Part shown: positions 56,251 through 64,000 of the stretch, in pieces
Layout of the letters: each line of letters opens with the position of its first letter
Numbering within the stretch: position 1 is the first letter of the stretch
Source of the DNA: Roseovarius autotrophicus
GTDB lineage: Bacteria; Pseudomonadota; Alphaproteobacteria; Rhodobacterales; Rhodobacteraceae
Assembly (NCBI RefSeq): GCF_018069895.1
Contig: NZ_JAGQDH010000001.1
Span: 186,001-250,000 of the forward strand
Reading direction: 5' to 3'
Length of the DNA: 64,000 nt
Program-made: the position numbers and the translations under genes
Notes under the pieces: generated by a model
What the model was told of the DNA's origin: nothing
The model's input: the letters and a program-made list of their open reading frames with translations, nothing else
The model's database searches: none

Positions 56251-56265
56251 GTTCCTGCTATGTTC
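56251..56265 (-). promoter_or_regulatory. Alphaproteobacterial LexA (SOS) box of recA
   Basis: GAAC-N7-GAAC on the minus strand, an exact match to the alphaproteobacterial SOS operator. It probably overlaps the -10 of a promoter with TTGTGC about 17 nt further upstream. Confidence 0.88.
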
Positions 56266-56403
56266 CGTTTGCACCATGAGCACAAAAAGAGAACTTTGCA
56301 ACAGGAAAACGACTGGTGACACTCTGGTCTCAAAGACTTAACACAAGGTTACGATTTTTCTGCCGGATGAGTTTTCCGGCCCGCGAACCGAGAGCGTCCC
56401 GCC

Positions 56404-57042
56404 GTGCTGATCTTTGCTCAACAAAAGCTGGTTTTCCTGTCGGTGCCGAAAACGGGCACGACAGCCTACGCGCGCGCGCTTTCCGAACATGCCGCCCTTG
56501 TGATCAATGCGCCGCCCGAGCTCAAGCACGCGCCGGTCTTTCGCTACAACCGCTTTTTCCGGCAGGCCGTAGAACGGTTCGTCGGCCCCGATATCGCGAT
56601 CGTCGCGGTGATGCGAGAGCCGCTGGACTGGCTGGGCAGCTGGTATCGCTACCGCGGGCGCGCGGCGCTGCGCGGGCATCCCAACAGCACCCATGGTCTG
56701 GAGTTCGACGCCTTCGTGCGCGCCTATTGCAGCGCCCATCCGCCTGACTGCGCCCGGGTCGGAAGCCAGGCGAAATTCCTCGAGCCGCAACGCAACGGGA
56801 CGCGGGTGACGCATCTTTTCCGCTATGACGACCAGGCTGGATTGCGCCGGTTTCTGGAGTCGCGTCTCGGTGTCGCGGTGATGCCCGAGGCAGTCAACCA
56901 GTCCCCGGAGCGCCCGCTCGCTCTGGATCCGGAAACGCTCGATCTGCTGCGCCGGCGCCATGCGGCCGACTTCGCGCTCTATGCCGGTATCGGTGATGAC
57001 GGCGCGTATGAGCCGCACCCGGTGGCGCGCGCGCCACGCTGA
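56404..57042 (+). CDS. Sulfotransferase-family-like protein
   Basis: A 212-residue protein with the PAPS-binding strand-loop VFLSVPKTGTTAYARAL (P-loop-like PKTGTT, residues about 14-20). The second PAPS motif follows at VAVMREPLDWLGSWYRYR (about 68-85). These are the hallmarks of the sulfotransferase family. The start is GTG at 56404. It is divergent from recA and converges on cckA with a 24-nt gap. Acceptor unknown; no capsule or nodulation genes surround it. Confidence 0.8.
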   Translation: MLIFAQQKLVFLSVPKTGTTAYARALSEHAALVINAPPELKHAPVFRYNRFFRQAVERFVGPDIAIVAVMREPLDWLGSWYRYRGRAALRGHPNSTHGLEFDAFVRAYCSAHPPDCARVGSQAKFLEPQRNGTRVTHLFRYDDQAGLRRFLESRLGVAVMPEAVNQSPERPLALDPETLDLLRRRHAADFALYAGIGDDGAYEPHPVARAPR

Positions 57043-57066
57043 CGGGAAGCGGGCGCTTGACGCGCC

Positions 57067-59382
57067 TCATGTCACCTTCATCGTCATCATCCTCTGGACC
57101 GTCTCGGCGAGATCGTTGAGGGAAAACGGTTTCGGCAGGAATACTGACTTGTCGATCCGCGCCTGGATGTCGCCGAAGGTCTCTTCCGCATAGCCCGACA
57201 TGAACACAACCCGAACCTCCGGTCTCAGCGCCAGGGCCTTCTGGACCCAGTTCGGCCCGTCCATGCCGGGCATCACGACATCCGTCACGAACACATCGAC
57301 ATGGCAGGCCTGATCGGTCAGGAGCTCGAGTGCCTCTTCGGCCGATCCGGCCTCGAGCACGGTAAAGCCGCGCAGTTGCAACGCGCGGCTGGCGAATGCC
57401 CGGACGGGCAACTCGTCCTCCACCAGGAGTACGACGCCAACGCTGACCGCCGCGGCCAGGGTCAGAGGCTCAGGCACGGGCTCGACCACGCAAGCATGGT
57501 CATGGGCGGGGAAAAGCAGCTGGAACGTGGTGCCTTCGTTCTCGGTGCTGTCGGCAAAGATGAATCCGCCTGTCTGCTTTACGATCCCGTAAGCGGTCGA
57601 CAGCCCGAGCCCGGTTCCCTCCCCCACACGTTTGGTCGTGAAGAACGGCTCGAACACCTTGGCGATCATGTCGGGCGCGATGCCATGGCCGGTATCGCTG
57701 ACCTCGACCGTCACATATCGGCCCGACGCCACGACTGCCCTGTCCCGTTGCAAGGGTGCGTCAAGAACCCGATTACGGGTCACGATCCGTATTTCGCCGC
57801 CGCCCGGCATTGCGTCGCGCGCATTGACCACGAGATTCATGATGACCTGCTCGATCTGGCGCTTGTCGGCGCGAATGGCCCAAAGCCCCGGCTCGTGATC
57901 GAGGGTCAGCGACACCTGTTCTCCGACGAGGCGATTGAGAAGGTGGGTCAGGTCGGCAAGCGTGTCTCGCAGGTCCAGAAGCGTGGGGCACAATGTCTGC
58001 TTGCGCGAGAATGCGAGCAGTTGCCCGACCAGCGAGGCCGCGCGGTTGACGTTCTGGTTGATCTGCATGAGGTCGGAATACTCGGGGTCTCCGGGATCAC
58101 GATGCATCAGCAGCAGGTCACAGTGTCCCGCGATCGCGGTGAGAAGGTTGTTGAAGTCATGCGCGATTCCGCCCGCCAACTGGCCGATCGCCTGCATCTT
58201 CTGGCTCTGCACGAATTGTGCCTGAAGCGACTTGAGTTCGGTCGCGTCGCTCAGCACGGCGATGAGAACGATCTCGCCGGAATCGCGCGCGCGCCCCAGC
58301 GCCACCTGAACAAATGCGTCCCTGTCGTTGCCGCGCAGGCGCAGGAATTCCGGCTTGAGCGATCCGCGCTCGGCGGCGGCGTCGGCGACCCAGTCGGAAA
58401 CCGGGCGCCCGAGACCCTCCAGAAGTTCGGAAAGCAGAACGGGGTCGGGAGATGCATGATCCAGTAGCGCACGCGCCGGCGGATTGGCCCGCAGAACGGT
58501 GCCATCGCGCGCAAGTTTGAGAAGCGGCACGGGCAGGTCATCGAAGAGCGCCCAGCTGTCAGGCATGGTCACGGGATTCCGGGCGCCTGGTAGAAGGTAG
58601 ATCTCGCGCCGCCCGGCGATCCCCGACAGTTCGACAAAAATGCAAGGCACCTGTCCTGCGGCTGTGGATATCTCGCACAGGCTGCCGGATTGCGGCGCTG
58701 TCAGCCCGAGTGCCTCCAGCGAGGGGACACGGGCACCGACAAGTTCACGCGCGGCCGGATTCATGTAGAGAACGGTATTGTTGCGGCCGAGCGTCAGCAT
58801 GGGCAGCGGATGCTGATCCGATGCCTGCGTGGCGCGCGCAGCAGGGACCTCGAAGCGCCAGACGAACTGCCCCTCACCGGCGCGGTGCAGGACGATGCGC
58901 ATGTGGCCGTCGCGAGTGACGATATCCTCGACCGAAGAGCCCACGGCCTCGGCCCGGCTTTCCATCCGGAAGAGCAGGGCGCCCGGATTGGCCAGATGCT
59001 CTTTCAGGAGTGTGGCGAGCGTGCCCTGGCCATTGTTGCCGAACAACCTGCGCGCGGAGTGATTCGCAAAGATGAGGCATCCGCCTGCGACACTCAGCAG
59101 CACGGCACCGGGATCATCCTCGAACAGGCGTATCACATCAGCCCGGACGCTGCGGGCGCGGCGCTGCGCCACGGCCCGACCGATGCGCAGCCAGAGCGCG
59201 CCAAGTAAGATCACCACCGCGGACAGCGCGACCGGTTGCGCAAGCGTGCGATCACCCAGCAGGAGTGCCGTGAGGGCCAGAACGACCGCGGCCACCACCA
59301 GAGCCAGCCCCCGTCGCCCCGACTGCGATCCGCGCGTTTGCCAATCCTGCGCAGGACTCTCCGGGAAAGCCACCTGCCGCAC
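57067..59382 (-). CDS. cckA: Hybrid histidine kinase CckA
   Basis: A 771-residue cell-cycle hybrid kinase. Two N-terminal membrane helices (about 25-43 and 49-68) precede two or three PAS-like regions. The H-box is AGGIAHDFNNLLTAIAGH (His408) and the HATPase domain has NLVVNARDAMPGGG and GEGTGLGLSTAYGI. The C-terminal receiver has Asp701 (FVTDVVMPGMDG) and Lys in FLPKPFS. CckA drives the CckA-ChpT-CtrA phosphorelay, which in Rhodobacterales controls motility and gene-transfer-agent release. chpT and ctrA are not in this window. Confidence 0.94.
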   Translation of the reverse strand: MRQVAFPESPAQDWQTRGSQSGRRGLALVVAAVVLALTALLLGDRTLAQPVALSAVVILLGALWLRIGRAVAQRRARSVRADVIRLFEDDPGAVLLSVAGGCLIFANHSARRLFGNNGQGTLATLLKEHLANPGALLFRMESRAEAVGSSVEDIVTRDGHMRIVLHRAGEGQFVWRFEVPAARATQASDQHPLPMLTLGRNNTVLYMNPAARELVGARVPSLEALGLTAPQSGSLCEISTAAGQVPCIFVELSGIAGRREIYLLPGARNPVTMPDSWALFDDLPVPLLKLARDGTVLRANPPARALLDHASPDPVLLSELLEGLGRPVSDWVADAAAERGSLKPEFLRLRGNDRDAFVQVALGRARDSGEIVLIAVLSDATELKSLQAQFVQSQKMQAIGQLAGGIAHDFNNLLTAIAGHCDLLLMHRDPGDPEYSDLMQINQNVNRAASLVGQLLAFSRKQTLCPTLLDLRDTLADLTHLLNRLVGEQVSLTLDHEPGLWAIRADKRQIEQVIMNLVVNARDAMPGGGEIRIVTRNRVLDAPLQRDRAVVASGRYVTVEVSDTGHGIAPDMIAKVFEPFFTTKRVGEGTGLGLSTAYGIVKQTGGFIFADSTENEGTTFQLLFPAHDHACVVEPVPEPLTLAAAVSVGVVLLVEDELPVRAFASRALQLRGFTVLEAGSAEEALELLTDQACHVDVFVTDVVMPGMDGPNWVQKALALRPEVRVVFMSGYAEETFGDIQARIDKSVFLPKPFSLNDLAETVQRMMTMKVT

Positions 59383-59481
59383 CTTTCATGCCAATGCCTG
59401 TTCATGCGATCCTGCGCACGAAGGCTTAACATCGACTTAACGGCCACCCGAAATTCTCGTCAAGATTGACTATAATAATTT

Positions 59482-60645
59482 TCATTCGCGCCAAAGGTGC
59501 GCCAGAAAGAAGCCGTCACCTTCCGCATCAACCTGCCAGCGACGGCAGGTGCGCCTCGACCATCCCGGAGCGGCACCTGACGCTTTGCCCACAACATCCT
59601 CGTTCTCGAGCCGGAAAACCGAACAGGTCGCGTAGATCAGCACACCCGTTGGTGCGAGCAGTGCCGCAGCGCGACGCAGGATGTCCTTCTGGATGCCCGT
59701 CAGTTCCCGCAGACGATCGGGCGTCAACGCCCATTTTGCCTGCGGCGCACGCCGCCATGTGCCGGAGCCCGAACAGGGCACATCGCACAGCACCGCGTCG
59801 AAGGGCGCGAGCGCGTCAAGTTCGCGCGTGTCGCACAGGCGTATGTGGACGCCCGCACGCGCGGCGCGCGCCGGCAGGTCTGTCATGCGCCGAAGCTCGG
59901 CGTCATGGGCAAACCAATCACAGTCCAGTCGCGCCGCCAGCGCCAGCGTCTTGCCGCCGCCACCGGCGCAATAGTCGAGCACCCGCGCCCCCTCTGGCAG
60001 CGCAATCGCCTCCATCGCGGCCTGACTGCTGGCATCCTGAAGCTCGACCAGCCCCTCTCGGTAAAGCATGGACCGAGATATTTTCCGCACACCTTCAAGA
60101 ACTTGGAGTGCGAAGCTCGCCCCCTCAACGGCGCGCGTCCCGATCCCCTCGCGGCTCAACCGATCCTGCGCTGCCTCGCGCGTGATCCGGCGCGCATTGA
60201 CGCGCAGCGTGACAGGTGCACGGTGGCGCAGGGCCTCGGCGGTGGCGGCTGCCTTGGGCCCGAGAGAGGCCTCGAAATATGGCCAGAGCCAGTCGGGAAG
60301 ATCGCGCGCTTCCGCCTCGCTCGGGGTATGTCCGCCCCCTTTCTCGATATCGGAAAGCGGTGCGGGTCCATGCCCTTGACCTGTAAAAACAATATCTGGA
60401 TCAATGCCTTGAGCGCGCAAGCTGCCAATCATGAGGGCGCGCCCGTCCCCGCCTCCGCCAAGCGCGGAGAAAGAACGCAAACAGCGCAGCGCGCCAAAGA
60501 CATGATCGCGCACCGCCGCGCGATCGCCCGAACCGGCATAGCGCGCAGCACGCGCCCAGTTGGTCAGGGCGCGCTCGGCCGGGGCACCTTCAAGGACCGA
60601 GTCAAGCACGACGATCGCCGCCGCAACACGAGCGCCGGGGGTCAT
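59482..60645 (-). CDS. RsmB/NOP-family rRNA (cytosine-5) methyltransferase
   Basis: A 387-residue SAM-dependent methyltransferase. An N-terminal helical region (NusB-like in true RsmB, reduced here) precedes the Rossmann domain. The domain has motif I LDYCAGGGGKTLALA, motif IV CDVPCSGSGTWRR and the catalytic Cys in IYATCSVFRLEN. This two-cysteine arrangement defines the m5C family. It lies 39 nt after guaB on the same strand. The exact rRNA target, C967 or another site, cannot be told. Confidence 0.9.
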   Translation of the reverse strand: MTPGARVAAAIVVLDSVLEGAPAERALTNWARAARYAGSGDRAAVRDHVFGALRCLRSFSALGGGGDGRALMIGSLRAQGIDPDIVFTGQGHGPAPLSDIEKGGGHTPSEAEARDLPDWLWPYFEASLGPKAAATAEALRHRAPVTLRVNARRITREAAQDRLSREGIGTRAVEGASFALQVLEGVRKISRSMLYREGLVELQDASSQAAMEAIALPEGARVLDYCAGGGGKTLALAARLDCDWFAHDAELRRMTDLPARAARAGVHIRLCDTRELDALAPFDAVLCDVPCSGSGTWRRAPQAKWALTPDRLRELTGIQKDILRRAAALLAPTGVLIYATCSVFRLENEDVVGKASGAAPGWSRRTCRRWQVDAEGDGFFLAHLWRE

Positions 60646-60684
60646 GAAACTACCTTCGTTTCAGCGTTTAAGACCTTTTGAAGC

Positions 60685-62439
<1,755 letters not shown>

Positions 62440-62443
<4 letters not shown>

Positions 62444-62859
62444 GGCCGCTGCCCCAGACAGCGCAGCGCATGGGCCAGATCGCGGCGCAGGTCGTCGAAG
62501 GGGCGCAGGGCGGTCGCATCAGCGCGCCCGATGAGCACATAATCCCATCCCGGCTGCCCCCCATCCGGCAAAAGCTCGCGCGCGATCGCGCGCAGCCGGC
62601 GTTTGGCGCGGTTGCGGGTAACGGCATTACCGACCTTCTTCGAGCAGGTAAAGCCCACCCGGATCAACGGGTTACCGTCACCCCGGTCGCGCCCCTGCAC
62701 CATCATCGTGCCGGTGCCCTGTCGCAGACCGCGCGCGGTGGCAAGGAAATCGGCACGCGCGCGCATCACCTCGATCCGGGGCACGCAAGCAGACACCGCC
62801 GGGGGCGTAATCCCTGCCTTGCAGTCAGGGGCCTCCGGCGGCGTCGAAATCATCAGCAA
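62440..62859 (-). CDS. rnpA: Ribonuclease P protein component
   Basis: A protein of up to 139 residues that assists the RNase P RNA in trimming tRNA 5' ends. The conserved RNR signature region is [19 protein letters not shown], preceded by RVGFTCS. The N-terminus is uncertain: ATG 62859 (MLM) and ATG 62853 (MISTPPEAP) are both possible, and the conserved part begins near [17 protein letters not shown]. It lies 10 nt after rpmH. Confidence 0.94.
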
Positions 62860-62869
62860 AAGCTGGCGC

Positions 62870-63004
62870 TTACGCGCTCAGCACCTTGCGGCCACGGGCG
62901 CGGCGGGCATTGAGAATCTTGCGGCCGCCCTTGGTGGCCATGCGCGCGCGGAACCCGTGACGGTGCTTGCGCACGAGGTTCGAGGGTTGAAAGGTGCGTT
63001 TCAT
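62870..63004 (-). CDS. rpmH: 50S ribosomal protein L34
   Basis: The 44-residue L34 protein, [20 protein letters not shown] at the start and [11 protein letters not shown] at the end, highly basic and full length. ATG at 63004, TAA stop at 62870-62872. First gene of the rpmH-rnpA-yidD set. No dnaA or DnaA-box cluster was seen, so this copy of the classic origin-linked set gives no evidence of an origin here. Confidence 0.98.
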   Translation of the reverse strand: MKRTFQPSNLVRKHRHGFRARMATKGGRKILNARRARGRKVLSA

Positions 63005-63076
63005 CGCTCCGTCTCCGGTCTTGGGCGGGCGGCGGTCGCTGGAATCGCGCCCTGCCCGAATTCATCTGAAGCCCGG

Positions 63077-63105
63077 TCTATAGAGAGGGCGCGCGGCCAA
63101 GTCAA
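63077..63105 (-). promoter_or_regulatory. Sigma-70 promoter of rpmH-rnpA-yidD
   Basis: On the minus strand TTGACT (63100-63105), 17-nt spacer, TATAGA (63077-63082). It gives a leader of about 65 nt to rpmH. It is the best promoter match in the window. Confidence 0.75.
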
Positions 63106-63262
63106 ACCCCCTGCCCGGCCTTTTGCGACAATTTCCGCGCGGCATGGACATGTTACAGGAATGCGCCCCGGCCTCACCCGTGATCACCCCCTCGTGAGGC
63201 CACTGGCAAGCCTGCTCGCGACCGTGCATCTAGGAGCGGTGACAGCCAGAACCGGGGACGCC

Positions 63263-64000
63263 ATGGACCAGAGCACCACACCCACGCCCGCGCCCGCGCG
63301 GCGCAAGACCGGCCTCATGCGGCACCTGCCGCTGGCGGTCATCCTCATCGTCGCGGTGATCGGGGCGGTGACGCTGCGGGACCATATCACCTTCGACACG
63401 CTGCGCGACAACCGCGAGGCGCTGCTGGCGTTTCGCAACGACAATATCATGCTGATGGCACTGGCCTTCATCGCCACATATATCCTGATCGTCGCCTTCT
63501 CGCTGCCGGGTGCGGCGGTGGCCTCGGTCACGGGCGGATTTCTCTTTGGCCTGACACTCGGCACGGCGCTCAACGTGACGGCGGCCTCGCTCGGGGCCAT
63601 CGTGATCTTTCTGGCTGCCCGCTGGGGGCTGGGGCGCACGCTGGCGGCGAAGATCGAGACCACCGACGGCACACTCAAGCGGCTCAAGCAGGGGCTGCAC
63701 GATAACGAAATCAGCGTGCTGTTCCTGATGCGCCTGGTGCCTGCGGTGCCGTTCTTCGTGGCGAACCTGCTGCCCGCTCTGGTGGGGGTGCGATTTGTGA
63801 ATTTTGCCTTCACCACCGTTCTGGGGATCATTCCGGGCGGGATCGTCTATACATGGATCGGCGTGGGTCTGGGCGAGGTGTTCGACCGGGGCGAGAGCCC
63901 CGATCTTTCCCTCCTTTGGGAACCGCAGATCATCGGCCCCATCCTCGGGTTGGCGGCGCTTGCGGCGCTGCCGATGGCGATCAAGTATTTTCGCGGTAAA
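63263..64000 (+). CDS. TVP38/TMEM64-family membrane protein (3' end cut by window edge)
   Basis: The first 246 codons of an inner-membrane protein of the TVP38/TMEM64 (DedA-like, VTT-domain) family. ATG 63263 begins a polar N-terminus (MDQSTTPTPAPARRK). A first helix (LPLAVILIVAVIGAVTL) and the VTT domain follow, with FSLPGAAVASVTGGFLFG, the LMRLVPAVPFFVANLLPALVGV motif and IIPGGIVYTWIGVGLGEVF. Family members are linked to lipid scrambling or membrane homeostasis. The frame is open to the window edge. Confidence 0.9.
   Translation, partial: MDQSTTPTPAPARRKTGLMRHLPLAVILIVAVIGAVTLRDHITFDTLRDNREALLAFRNDNIMLMALAFIATYILIVAFSLPGAAVASVTGGFLFGLTLGTALNVTAASLGAIVIFLAARWGLGRTLAAKIETTDGTLKRLKQGLHDNEISVLFLMRLVPAVPFFVANLLPALVGVRFVNFAFTTVLGIIPGGIVYTWIGVGLGEVFDRGESPDLSLLWEPQIIGPILGLAALAALPMAIKYFRGK

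Noticed and set aside
62870-63262. Chromosome origin near rpmH-rnpA
   Set aside because: No dnaA gene, DnaA-box cluster or AT-rich unwinding region was seen.

Overview
The window is a 64-kb, GC-rich, densely coded piece of an alphaproteobacterial chromosome. It most resembles the Rhodobacterales (Roseobacter/Rhodobacter group). The evidence is the hup/hyp gene order known from Rhodobacter, a CckA-type hybrid kinase next to recA and alaS, a DUF6477/DUF6456 (GafA-like) pair, an MttB-family methyltransferase, a GAAC-N7-GAAC type LexA box, and family-specific proteins such as DUF502. No tRNA, rRNA, CRISPR array, prophage or insertion sequence was recognised. Both window edges cut a gene: metA on the left and a TVP38/TMEM64 protein on the right.

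Layout. 0-7.2 kb, minus strand: an acetyl-type MetA with a P-loop ATPase, two FadL-like porins, guaA, a monooxygenase-fold protein and an EamA permease. 7.4-15.4 kb, mostly plus strand: an MttB-family protein, a divergent DUF6477/GafA-like pair, OxyR, LipA, DUF502 (minus), and rpsB-tsf with promoter and terminator. 15.7-22.2 kb: an aroQ-luxR solo operon behind an AT-rich promoter with two dyads, a MATE pump, an amino-acid-oxidase-like FAD enzyme with no ordinary start codon, and glutaryl-CoA dehydrogenase with a divergent LysR regulator. 22.2-31.5 kb: a complete phosphate system (phoR, pstSCAB, phoU, phoB) with a three-unit Pho box, and gmk and yicC upstream.

32.4-51.7 kb holds a complete uptake [NiFe]-hydrogenase island, all on the minus strand. 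In transcription order it is hupT-hupU-hupV (H2 sensor and kinase), hypF, hupS-hupL-small ORF-hupC (enzyme), hupD-F-G-H-(IJ)-K, hypA-hypB, hupR, hypC-hypD-hypE. HupS carries the two extra cysteines of the oxygen-tolerant proximal cluster. HupU/HupV have the hallmarks of a sensory hydrogenase: no Tat signal on HupU and no cleavable tail on HupV. HupR has a degenerate AAA+ domain. The likely logic is that HupUV senses H2, HupT relays to HupR, HupR controls hupSLC, the Hyp and Hup accessory proteins build the NiFe centre, and HupC passes electrons to quinone.

51.8-64 kb: two tandem DUF1330 genes, alaS, recA with a LexA box, a sulfotransferase-like gene, cckA, rsmB-like, guaB, yidD, rnpA, rpmH with a clear promoter, and a TVP38-family membrane protein. 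cckA and the GafA-like gene are two nodes of the gene-transfer-agent control network known from Rhodobacter capsulatus, but no GTA structural genes are in the window.
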